NCBI GenBank assembly: GCA_945866125.1
Contig: CAMBFZ010000019.1
Coordinates: 7,605 to 71,604 of the forward strand
Reading direction: 5' to 3'
Length of the DNA stretch: 64,000 nucleotides
Source: Bordetella parapertussis
Lineage (GTDB): Bacteria; Pseudomonadota; Gammaproteobacteria; Burkholderiales; Burkholderiaceae_D
How positions within the stretch are numbered: position 1 is the first letter of the stretch; every line of letters begins with the position of its first letter. Below the pieces are notes generated by a model. It was not told where the DNA came from and ran no database searches. It saw nothing but the letters and a program-made list of their open reading frames with translations. Shown here in pieces: positions 53,240 to 61,254 of this stretch. A program made the translations under genes and the position numbers.

Positions 53240-53349
53240 TTTAACGGATGCGGTGGGCTCTTTGGGTGCGGTGCATGGTGGGCTGGTAAAAAATGACCCT
53301 GTGCCTTTCCGTATCACCGCCCAAAAGTAATCAGTACAAATTCTGCCCT

Positions 53350-53823
53350 TCAGATAACCAGACTTAAGCCCAAAAAGATCAGCGCCACCAGCGTGGCGAT
53401 CAGGGGTGTGGCGCTGGCCGCGGTGTAGCGGCGTGCGTTTTGTGCGAACAATTCGGAGGATGCTGGAAGATTAATTTTTTGCACGCCGTCGAGTATCGTT
53501 AGCTCGGCGGCAGCGAGTCCGTGCCAGTCAGCTTTGGGTATGTCAAAGCGGGTATTTGATGCGCGCTCTGGTGCCGCTGCGGGCGTGTGATGCTCCAGAA
53601 AATGGTCTTCCGGATAACCCAGCGCGACGGCCAGCCGGCACGCACAATGCACCCGATGCGCCTCTTCAATGAAGCCTTGCGGGGCATCGGTCTCCAGGCT
53701 TTGTACCTGCTCTTCGGTGAGCCCGGCCAGCATCGCCAAAATACTGATACTCAGGCGGTGGTCTCGACGGGCGCGATGAATTTTTTTTGACAGCACCTGC
53801 GCGTTGGTGGTGGGGCTACTCAT
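53350..53823 (-). CDS. Membrane-anchored protein with Cro/C1-like helix-turn-helix
   Basis: 157 residues, family not recognised. Residues 8-60 resemble an XRE-type helix-turn-helix (LSKKIHRARRDHRLSISILAML, LTEEQVQSLE), with the DNA-contact helix partly degenerate. A single TM segment ends the chain (PLIATLVALIFLGLSLVI). This puts the HTH in the cytosol and the C-terminus at or across the membrane, an orientation seen in RodZ-like and some membrane-bound regulators. Its ATG overlaps the stop of the PAS membrane gene (ATGA), so the two are coupled. Confidence 0.65.
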   Translation of the reverse strand: MSSPTTNAQVLSKKIHRARRDHRLSISILAMLAGLTEEQVQSLETDAPQGFIEEAHRVHCACRLAVALGYPEDHFLEHHTPAAAPERASNTRFDIPKADWHGLAAAELTILDGVQKINLPASSELFAQNARRYTAASATPLIATLVALIFLGLSLVI

Positions 53824-55232
53824 GCTGCAGCTCTTTCTTTCAACGCAGCCGGTGCCAGGGGCGCGCTGGCCCTTGCCAGCCTTGCTTCATCAATCAGCGT
53901 GACGCGCACCAGAAAAAAATGTCGGTGGTCAGGCGTGTAGAGTTTTTCCAGCGCCACGGATATCCCGCCGTCACTGCGCCGCATGAGCCACGCGGTCGCT
54001 TTGTTGGTGGCAAGGATGGCATTCTCGAGTTGGGCAATTTCGGTGTCGTTGTCGGACAAAATCCGCAGCTTGTCCCATAACAGACCGGAGTTGGCATAGC
54101 GATCCATGGGCCCCAATAGCGTCGCCCAGGCATCCGACATGGAGATGATTGCAAAATGCTGGTCGAGCAGCCCAGTGATTTCATACGCCGCATCGGCGCG
54201 AGCCTCGTTGAGCAGTTCGCGCAAATCCCCAAAATCAAAAGGTAGCGGTTCGAGCATCATGTAATGCAGTCGCTCGGTCTGAAATTCCAGGAGCATGGTG
54301 CTGATTTGCAGAATGGCGACGTGCTGATCCGGACGCTGAAACACCGCACGTAGTTTTCCGTGGGGCCCCGGCTGCACGGTGAGAAACAGCGCCTCCAGAG
54401 TTTGCTCATCGAGTTCAGGGAAAGCCAGAAATTTGCGCGCACCGGCATTGGCAAAAACAAGCTTGCCGTCAGAGCGGGCAATGAGCACCATGCCGGGCGA
54501 TTGATACAGTGCCTGTGACGCGATGCCCAAGCCGTTTTGCAGTGCATTGGCTTGCTGTACCAGCGCGCGGGAAAGTCGGTCTGCACCTTCGGTGCGGCGC
54601 GCTACAAATAAATGCCCGAGTTCTGCCGTGATCAGCAGTTTTAAACCCAGCCAGATGACGCCGACTGCTTCGAGCAGCCATTGCCTTGGCATAGCCGCGC
54701 CAAGTGGCGCGGCAAGTAGCACGACCGTGCTCAGCAGCAGCACCGTTGCCAGGGTGCTGATGACGGAGAGGGTAGCGAGTGATTTACTGGATTCAACCGA
54801 TGTTTTGGCGGTTTTGGAGGCTTCGATAGCGATGCACAAATAACTCGCGCCCAGCATGGCCACAATAATCACGGCACCATTGATAGCAGGGGCTGCGGCC
54901 GGCGCTACTTGCGCGGCAATCGCTAACACCACGGCCGCACACACGCTGAGCAAAATGTGCTGGCGCGCCGGAACCGGTGGCTGCGCCACGCTGCCGGCGA
55001 GGCACAGTGCCGAGAGTAATTCAAACCCGGCAAAGCTATTGATATCAGCCGGTAGCACGTAGAAAAACAAGAGCCATGCGGCCACTGGCTGCACCAGCCC
55101 TAGCAAAATAGCCATCCAGCCAAATTGCTCAGAGGTGGTCAGTCTTGTGTGTTCATGCCGCAGTAAGGCGGTACCGATCAGCCCTGCGCTGCAGAGTAGA
55201 AAGAAGGCGACGATGGCGGCTTGAAATTGCAT
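53820..55232 (-). CDS. Multi-pass membrane protein with PAS-like sensory domain, no kinase
   Basis: 470 residues, not assigned to a named family. Residues 1-215 form six or seven TM helices (QFQAAIVAFFLLCSAGLIG onward to LLEAVGVIWLGLKLLIT). A linker helix (RLSRALVQQANALQNGLG) leads to a PAS-like domain at about 240-330 (GMVLIARSDGKLVFANAGA) and a second, more diverged sensor-like domain at about 345-450. There is no kinase, cyclase or other output domain, so it must act through partners, probably its operon neighbours. It begins 14 bases after the 286-residue gene and overlaps the next by four. Confidence 0.65.
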   Translation of the reverse strand: MQFQAAIVAFFLLCSAGLIGTALLRHEHTRLTTSEQFGWMAILLGLVQPVAAWLLFFYVLPADINSFAGFELLSALCLAGSVAQPPVPARQHILLSVCAAVVLAIAAQVAPAAAPAINGAVIIVAMLGASYLCIAIEASKTAKTSVESSKSLATLSVISTLATVLLLSTVVLLAAPLGAAMPRQWLLEAVGVIWLGLKLLITAELGHLFVARRTEGADRLSRALVQQANALQNGLGIASQALYQSPGMVLIARSDGKLVFANAGARKFLAFPELDEQTLEALFLTVQPGPHGKLRAVFQRPDQHVAILQISTMLLEFQTERLHYMMLEPLPFDFGDLRELLNEARADAAYEITGLLDQHFAIISMSDAWATLLGPMDRYANSGLLWDKLRILSDNDTEIAQLENAILATNKATAWLMRRSDGGISVALEKLYTPDHRHFFLVRVTLIDEARLARASAPLAPAALKERAAA

Positions 55233-55246
55233 AAGCGGCGCGAGCG

Positions 55247-56107
55247 CTAGCGAGACGGCAAAGGCGCCGCAGAGGGCGCGGCACGCGGTTGCGGCAACGC
55301 CGTCAGGGCCGGGTCGAGCGCCGCGGCCTGCATGGTTTGCTCGGTTTCATTGTCTTCGTCGGTCTGTAGTGGCACCGCAACCGCTTGCGCGATATTTTCA
55401 GGCGCGACGGCGGCTTGAGTAATCCGGTGCGATTGCGTGTGCTGCGCTAAGGGCGCATCAAGCGCCGGCGTGACCGGCTCCATCATCAGCAGTGCCGCCA
55501 GTAAGCCGGTTGCCGATAAGGCCAGCGCTCTGGCCGGCAAGGATATCTGCCTCAGGCGGCCACAAGCGGCGCGGACCATGCCCGACAGGCGCACTAATCT
55601 GGCATCGGGATCGATATCCCAGCGCAGCATGCGGCTTCCCAAAAACTGTATTTTTCGCTGATCTGCCTGCGGATCAAGGGCGTCAAACAAGGCTACAATC
55701 GGCAGCTGCGCACCGAGGAATTCGCCCGCTAATTTCACCATCTCGCGGAATTCACGCTCCGGCATCGCCGAGGCATTGCGTACTAGCAGTAATTGTTCGC
55801 TGCTCGTAGCGAACCTTGCTGGACGCCGCTGACGAGGACCGCTTAAGGTGTTGTCGGAGAGTGTTGCCAGTGCCTTGTTATAGCGCCGGGATGTCGCTTC
55901 GGTGACTAAGTCTGCAAACTGCTCGGGATCATAGTTAAGCACGGTAAGCCTCTCGCGCTCGTGCAGCCAACATTGCAGCACCCGGACATAACTAAGCAGC
56001 TTGCGCGAGTCTGCGCAGACGATCGCTACGTGCAGCGGATCGTCGGCCAGATAGCGGCAGACGATCGCAAAGTGCTCTTGATCTTCAGGTTGGATAATGG
56101 TCGGCAT
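55247..56107 (-). CDS. Unrecognised protein with one TM segment, first gene of signalling operon
   Basis: 286 residues, not recognised. The N-terminal ~185 residues have a pattern of alternating strands and helices as in P-loop NTPases (VAIVCADSRKLLSYVRVL; LPIVALFDAL), somewhat like ExeA/GspA ATPases, but no Walker A GxxxxGK[ST] is present, so it would not bind ATP in the usual way. A TM segment lies near residues 195-215 (ALALSATGLLAALLMM), followed by an Ala/Pro/Gln-rich, probably periplasmic, tail. A perfect ATACTAAAGTAT palindrome and a TATAAT-like sequence lie 30-50 bases upstream. Confidence 0.55.
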   Translation of the reverse strand: MPTIIQPEDQEHFAIVCRYLADDPLHVAIVCADSRKLLSYVRVLQCWLHERERLTVLNYDPEQFADLVTEATSRRYNKALATLSDNTLSGPRQRRPARFATSSEQLLLVRNASAMPEREFREMVKLAGEFLGAQLPIVALFDALDPQADQRKIQFLGSRMLRWDIDPDARLVRLSGMVRAACGRLRQISLPARALALSATGLLAALLMMEPVTPALDAPLAQHTQSHRITQAAVAPENIAQAVAVPLQTDEDNETEQTMQAAALDPALTALPQPRAAPSAAPLPSR

Positions 56108-56135
56108 TGTCGGTTTAAAAACTCACCCCAAAATT

Positions 56136-56147
56136 ATACTAAAGTAT
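56136..56147. promoter_or_regulatory. Palindrome ATACTAAAGTAT before the 56107 operon
   Basis: Exact copy of the tssB-upstream palindrome, 29 bases before the ATG at 56107. On the minus strand it overlaps TTTAGTATAAT, whose TATAAT could be a -10 element; no good -35 is present, as expected for an activated promoter. Position suits control of the three-gene membrane operon. Confidence 0.55.
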
Positions 56148-56201
56148 TAGTTTCTGTAGGAAACTTTAGCGGGTGTGTTTGCTAAATTGGCCTAGAAATT
56201 A

Positions 56202-56213
56202 ATACTTTAGAAT
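56202..56213. promoter_or_regulatory. Second palindrome-like site before the 56107 operon
   Basis: ATACTTTAGAAT, 11 of 12 to ATACTTTAGTAT, 66 bases from the exact copy at 56136. A further half-like ACTTTAG lies at 56162. Clustering supports a regulator site. Confidence 0.4.
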
Positions 56214-56246
56214 GATATTTTTGGATCTGAGTAAATCGACCGCACG

Positions 56247-56270
56247 CACCGGCCCGCCAGGCCGGTGGGC
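56247..56270. terminator. GC-rich hairpin after cphA
   Basis: CACCGGCC and GGCCGGTG pair just past the cphA stop (56271). There is no T-tract, so it may be only a transcript-stabilising hairpin. Confidence 0.4.
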
Positions 56271-58868
56271 TTAGTTGCCCGCGATTCTGCCGGCCAGATG
56301 CGCCAGTGCTTCTTCCACTTGATCGACCAGAATCAGGCACTGGTCACCGGGTTTCAGCAAAGCCAGCCCGCGGTCGATGGCTAAAAACTCACCGAAAATT
56401 TCTTCGATATACGTGGTGCGGCTAGCACCGTCGAGTCCTTGTCGCAGTAAAGCCAAGACCTCGCCTTCGGCCCGACCCCTCTGGCACGCATCTTCGTAGA
56501 GCACCACGTTATCAAAGGCCCCGCCCAGCACCTGCGTCTGCTCGCGGATATCTTGATCGCGGCGGTCGCCTGCGCCGCTAATGACGACGGTGCGCTTGCA
56601 GCCATCCGCCGCCGGCATCGCATTAAACGCAGCCACGAGCGCCCGCATGGCGTGGGGGTTGTGGCCGTAATCGGCCACCACGGTGGCCTCGCGGTATTGC
56701 ATCAGGTTGAAGCGACCCGGTGCATTGGAACTGTCATTATGAAAACTATTAATGCCTTGACGGATGTCGGACCATTCCATGTCCAGCGCCCAGCAAGCAC
56801 CGACTGCGGCGAGGGTGTTTTCGATTTGAAAGCCAAGCAGGCCGTTACGCGTGAGCGGCACCTCAGTCAGTGCCCAGCGGTGCAATTGCTGGCCTTCGGC
56901 CGCAACAATATGGCCCGCCTCGACGAAGACGACTCGCTTGCCGCGCGCGCGGTTGGTAATGATGAGCGGATGATGCGAATCTTGCGCAAAAAAGATTACC
57001 TTGCCCGGACAATGCGGCGCCATGGCTGCCACCAGTGGGTCGGCCGCGTTGAGCACGGCAAAGCCATTGGGCGCGACATTTTGCACGACGATCTGCTTGA
57101 CCCGCGCGACTTCTTCGGGCGTATGAATATGGTTCAGCCCAAGGTGATCACCTTCGCCGATGTTGGTCACGACGGCGACCTCGCAGCGATCAAATCCCAG
57201 GCCTTCGCGCAGTACACCGCCGCGTGCGGTTTCCAGCACAGCGGCTTGCACATGCGGATGGCCGAGCACGTTACGCGCGCTTTTTGGTCCGCTGCAATCC
57301 CCGCTGTCGATCTGCCGCCCACCGACATAAACACCATCGGTGTTGGTCATCCCCACGCACAGGCCAGTGCTCGCTAATACGTGCGCAATGAGTCGCGTGG
57401 TCGTGGTTTTGCCGTTGACGCCGGACACGGCCACCACCGGGATGCGGCCATCGTCGCCGGACTCATAGAGCAGTTTCATGACCGCGCCACCGATGTTGCG
57501 ACCCTTGCCAAAAGAAGGGTGCAGGTGCATCCGCAAGCCCGGTGCGGCATTGACTTCGACGATGCCGCCGTTCTGGTCTTCGAGTGGTCGCTGAATGCTT
57601 TCGCATACGACATCCACGCCGCAGACATGCAAGCCGACCATATTGGCTGCATCAATCACGCGCGAGGCTACTTCGGGATGGACGTCGTCGGTCACGTCGG
57701 TCGCGGTGCCGCCAGTGCTGAGATTGGCGTTGTTGCGTAAGACGATGCGGCGGCCGTTTTCGGGCACGGAGTCGGGCGTGAGCCCTTGCGTGGCCAAGCA
57801 GGCCTGCGCGATATCGTCAAAACGGATTTTGGTTAGCGCTGTCGCATGACCATCGCCGCGCCGTGGATCGGCATTGACGATATCGACTAATTCTCGCACC
57901 GAGAATTTGCCGTCGCCAATAACATGCGGCGGGTCGCGCCGCGCTGCGGCGATCAGTGTTTGGCCAACAACCAGCAAACGATAGTCACTGCCGGGGAAAA
58001 ATTTTTCAATCAACACTGTGCCACTTTCGGCTGCGCTTTTAAATCCGGTTTCAAGCTGTTCGCGGCTGGTGATGTTGACCGTGACGCCGCGCCCCTGACT
58101 GCCGCTTTGCGGTTTGGCCACGACCGGCATGCCGATGCGCTGCGCAATCTCCCAGGCTTCTTCCACCGTGTGGGCGGGGGCACCAATGGGGACCGGCACG
58201 CCGGCAGCATGCAGCAGGTGCTTGGTGAGGTCTTTGTCTTGTGCGATCGATTCGGCCACGGCGCTGGTGGAGTCGACTTCGGCGGCTTGGATCCGGCGCT
58301 GCAGATGACCCCAGCCAAATTGCACCAGACTGCCGCTGGTCAGGCGCCGGTACGGAATACCGCGCGCGAGTGCCGCGGCAACAATGGCGCCGGTGCTAGG
58401 CCCCAGCCGCAGGTCTTCGTCCATCTCGCGCAACTGTGCAATCATCGCCTGCGCGTCGGGCGCAGGCGCATCGGCGCTGCCGCTGGCCCGAAGCCAGGCG
58501 CACTCGACCAGACTGACGGCCATACTGAGTGCGAGTCGGCCCACTTCTTCTTCGCTGTATTCGACCACCACCTGAAAGACGCCCGACTCGGGTGTGGCAG
58601 TGGTGCAGCTAAAACTGATCGGACAACCCGCCTGTGCCTGCAGGGCCAGCAGGCTGGCCTCGAGTGCGTGGGCCAAGGTCAGCGGACCCTGATGGCCGGT
58701 TGCCCGCAGGTCGGCGATGCCCGGACACAGACTGCGCAGCCGCTCTTCAAAGCCGGCGATGTCGTCGAGCGCGCATTCCGGCGCATCACAATGCAATTCG
58801 ATTTCGAGTGCCGTGTAACGGCTCCAGAAATTGGGACCCCGCAGGGCCCGGGTTTGGATCAGTTTCAT
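56271..58868 (-). CDS. cphA: Cyanophycin synthetase CphA
   Basis: 865 residues from the ATG at 58868 (MKLIQTRALRGPNFWS); the frame runs open upstream into the neighbour but this is the family start. Makes cyanophycin, a polymer with an Asp backbone and Arg side chains, from Asp, Arg and ATP. N-terminal domain, ATP-grasp domain (about 210-450: SIAQDKDLTKHLLHAAGVPVP, GVTVNI), and Mur-ligase-like domain with an intact P-loop (SGVNGKTTT near 486) and further Mur motifs (ADYGHNPHAM). All parts look functional. It follows cphA' by 19 bases in one operon. Confidence 0.92.
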   Translation of the reverse strand: MKLIQTRALRGPNFWSRYTALEIELHCDAPECALDDIAGFEERLRSLCPGIADLRATGHQGPLTLAHALEASLLALQAQAGCPISFSCTTATPESGVFQVVVEYSEEEVGRLALSMAVSLVECAWLRASGSADAPAPDAQAMIAQLREMDEDLRLGPSTGAIVAAALARGIPYRRLTSGSLVQFGWGHLQRRIQAAEVDSTSAVAESIAQDKDLTKHLLHAAGVPVPIGAPAHTVEEAWEIAQRIGMPVVAKPQSGSQGRGVTVNITSREQLETGFKSAAESGTVLIEKFFPGSDYRLLVVGQTLIAAARRDPPHVIGDGKFSVRELVDIVNADPRRGDGHATALTKIRFDDIAQACLATQGLTPDSVPENGRRIVLRNNANLSTGGTATDVTDDVHPEVASRVIDAANMVGLHVCGVDVVCESIQRPLEDQNGGIVEVNAAPGLRMHLHPSFGKGRNIGGAVMKLLYESGDDGRIPVVAVSGVNGKTTTTRLIAHVLASTGLCVGMTNTDGVYVGGRQIDSGDCSGPKSARNVLGHPHVQAAVLETARGGVLREGLGFDRCEVAVVTNIGEGDHLGLNHIHTPEEVARVKQIVVQNVAPNGFAVLNAADPLVAAMAPHCPGKVIFFAQDSHHPLIITNRARGKRVVFVEAGHIVAAEGQQLHRWALTEVPLTRNGLLGFQIENTLAAVGACWALDMEWSDIRQGINSFHNDSSNAPGRFNLMQYREATVVADYGHNPHAMRALVAAFNAMPAADGCKRTVVISGAGDRRDQDIREQTQVLGGAFDNVVLYEDACQRGRAEGEVLALLRQGLDGASRTTYIEEIFGEFLAIDRGLALLKPGDQCLILVDQVEEALAHLAGRIAGN

Positions 58869-58887
58869 GTTGGTTACTGTGGTGTCG

Positions 58888-61101
58888 TCAGGCAGATAAC
58901 GGAAGCTCGCTGGCTGCGGGCTCAAAGGTCTCAAGGCCGGTGGCCACGATGTCCGGGTCAAGACCCAGCGCCCAGGCCGCGGCCACCGCAGCGAGCAGGA
59001 CGGCGGTGGGCAAGCCACGCGCAGCAGGCCGCAGGCCGGTGTCGATATCAAGGATGGGGGTGCTCTGGTTGCCGTGGGCTTGAATGATCGTGCTGCCGTT
59101 CATGAAGACCACCCGCCGTCCCGCTTCGCGATGGGTTTGCAGCGCGGCGTTGCGACTGTCTTCGGCATAGAGCAAGACTTCGCCGATGCAAAGCGGCGCC
59201 ATCTCCAGTACCGCGGCATCGGCGGCATTGAGAACGGCGGCGCCGTCTTCGAGCACTACATCAACCTGCGTGCGCATGATCTTGAAGCGATGCTCGGGCT
59301 CCGTCATCAGGTGCGGATGCAGCGCGGCGATGTCATCACAGTCGGTCACGATACCGACTTTGCAGAGGTCGTAGGCGGTGCCTTCGGTCAGCAGGGTGAT
59401 CGGATCGTGCTCAAAGACGGCGGCCTCCACATTGCGGTTGATGAGGAGCCGCTGGCCGTCGGCCCAGCTGATGGCATCACGGCGCTCGAGCTGACGGGCG
59501 CCGACGAACAAGCCCTCTCGACAGGCCAGTCCGACCTGCAAACCGGCAAGCTGCAGCAACCACGCGACCAGCTGCGCAATCTGCGTGGTGTTGTGATTGC
59601 CAGCTACGCCAACAATCGGGATGCGGCCCGATTCGTGGTCTGGAAACAGATGCTCGACGATGGCGTCGCCCACAGGCTGCGGCTCGCCTTGCGCCGGTTT
59701 CAAATGCATCAGCAAACTGGGGCCGGCATTAACTTCGACGATTGCGCCGCCCTGGGTATCGAGCGGCAAACCGATATCGGCGCAGACCAGATCGATGCCG
59801 GCGATATCGAGACCGACGACCCGCGCGGCTAGAGTGCACGCATACGCAACTTCGGGGTGGACGTGTGCCGTGCACTCGATGGCATGGTTGCCATTGGCCG
59901 AGATCAGCACGCGACGGCCAGCCTCTGGCACCGCGCTTGGGCTGAGTCCCTGGCGCTGCAGATTACCTTCCAACACGCCGTTACCAACGAGGGTGATTTT
60001 TTCTAGCGGATGAATATCGGCGTTGCCCCGTCTGGGGTCGCTATTGACTTGACTGTCGACCAGCGCCAGCACGTTGGCCTGGCCGTCACCGGTGACCCAG
60101 ACGCCTTCGCCACGCACCGCAGCGACGACCCGGCCGCCGACCACCAGCACCCGGTGTTCATCGCCCTGGATATAGCGTTCAACGATGACGCCGCTGCCTT
60201 CGGCGTTGGCGACATGCCAGGCCGCTTCGATGTCGGTCTGCGTGGTTAGTTCGAGCATGACGCCGCGGCCGCGGTTGCCATCGGTGGGCTTGACAACGAC
60301 GGGCAGGCCGAGGTCCTGTGCAGCCTCCCAGGCGGCGGCCGGGCTGATGACGATTTCGCCGCGCGGCACTGGCAGGCCGCAGTTACGCAGCAGCGTTTTG
60401 GTCATGTCTTTGTTGCTGGCGATGCCTTCGGCGATCGCGCTGGTGCGATCACTTTCGGCGGTCCAGATGCGGTTTTGCTGCGCGCCGTAGCCAAGCTGAA
60501 CCAGATTGCCGCTGTTAAGGCGAATGTGCGGAATTTTACGGCGGGTCGCGCTCTTGACGATGTGGGCGGTGCTGGGGCCGAGATAGCAGTGTTCTATTTT
60601 GCGGCGCACTTGCGTGACAGCGTCGTCGAGATCGAAGGCTTGCTCATTGAGCACTGCATGTAGCAGGGCTAAGCCGGCCGCTAATGCCGCGCGACCGACG
60701 GCCTCGTCGGGTACCCGAAACACCATCCGGTACAGTCCCGAAGTTGTCGTCTCGCGGGTCTGGCCAAAGCCGGCGTCCATGCCAGCCATTTCGATTATCT
60801 CAATGACAATATGCTCAAGAATATGTCCAAGCCAGGTGCCGTCGCGCAGCCGCTTTTCAAAGCCGTAGGGCACACCGGGACTGCAGTGATGCGCGGCGAC
60901 TTGGGGCAGCACGGCGAGTAAGCGATCAACAAAACCGGGTAGCTTGTCGCTGGGCCACTGCTCGAGGATGCCAAGGTCAATCCAGCTCTCGAGAACGGCG
61001 GTCCACGTCCACATATTGGGACCTGGCAGAAAGGTGGTCTTGACGATCTTAAGCGTCAGCGGACCAGGCGGTAATGCAGGAGAAGTGACGGCGAGGTTCA
61101 T
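58888..61101 (-). CDS. CphA-like protein with degenerate Mur-ligase P-loop (CphA')
   Basis: 737 residues, similar to CphA over the N-terminal and ATP-grasp domains (AIAEGIASNKDMTKTLLRNCGLPVP; KPTDGNRGRGVMLEL). The Mur-ligase-like part is shortened, about 130 residues fewer overall, and its P-loop reads VGVAGNHNTTQ instead of GxxGKTTT, so the second ligase step is likely lost. This is the cphA' gene known to precede cphA in many non-cyanobacterial species; its product may work with CphA or add one residue only. First gene of the operon, divergent from the ABC transporter. Confidence 0.85.
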   Translation of the reverse strand: MNLAVTSPALPPGPLTLKIVKTTFLPGPNMWTWTAVLESWIDLGILEQWPSDKLPGFVDRLLAVLPQVAAHHCSPGVPYGFEKRLRDGTWLGHILEHIVIEIIEMAGMDAGFGQTRETTTSGLYRMVFRVPDEAVGRAALAAGLALLHAVLNEQAFDLDDAVTQVRRKIEHCYLGPSTAHIVKSATRRKIPHIRLNSGNLVQLGYGAQQNRIWTAESDRTSAIAEGIASNKDMTKTLLRNCGLPVPRGEIVISPAAAWEAAQDLGLPVVVKPTDGNRGRGVMLELTTQTDIEAAWHVANAEGSGVIVERYIQGDEHRVLVVGGRVVAAVRGEGVWVTGDGQANVLALVDSQVNSDPRRGNADIHPLEKITLVGNGVLEGNLQRQGLSPSAVPEAGRRVLISANGNHAIECTAHVHPEVAYACTLAARVVGLDIAGIDLVCADIGLPLDTQGGAIVEVNAGPSLLMHLKPAQGEPQPVGDAIVEHLFPDHESGRIPIVGVAGNHNTTQIAQLVAWLLQLAGLQVGLACREGLFVGARQLERRDAISWADGQRLLINRNVEAAVFEHDPITLLTEGTAYDLCKVGIVTDCDDIAALHPHLMTEPEHRFKIMRTQVDVVLEDGAAVLNAADAAVLEMAPLCIGEVLLYAEDSRNAALQTHREAGRRVVFMNGSTIIQAHGNQSTPILDIDTGLRPAARGLPTAVLLAAVAAAWALGLDPDIVATGLETFEPAASELPLSA

Positions 61102-61254
61102 ATCCGGGCCACGGGCAGGGTAAGATAGCGGGCCTGACAGACAAGCGCAGCGGATTTGGGAGAAAATTCGCCCGGCGGCTTATCCGGAGGGCAGGCCGAA
61201 GCCTCCGGGGATGTTCCTACTTTTATTGCACGATTGCGCCGAATTTCCGAACAC
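61102..61254. promoter_or_regulatory. Divergent promoter region between cphA' and ABC transporter
   Basis: About 150 bases separate the two start codons and must hold both promoters. I could not fix a -35/-10 pair or a clear operator. If the ABC gene starts at the earlier TTG (61156), the region is only about 55 bases. Confidence 0.35.

Noticed and set aside
57924..59087. 387-codon open frame opposite cphA
   Set aside because: High-GC shadow of the cphA reading frame; Arg/Gly-rich, no homology seen.
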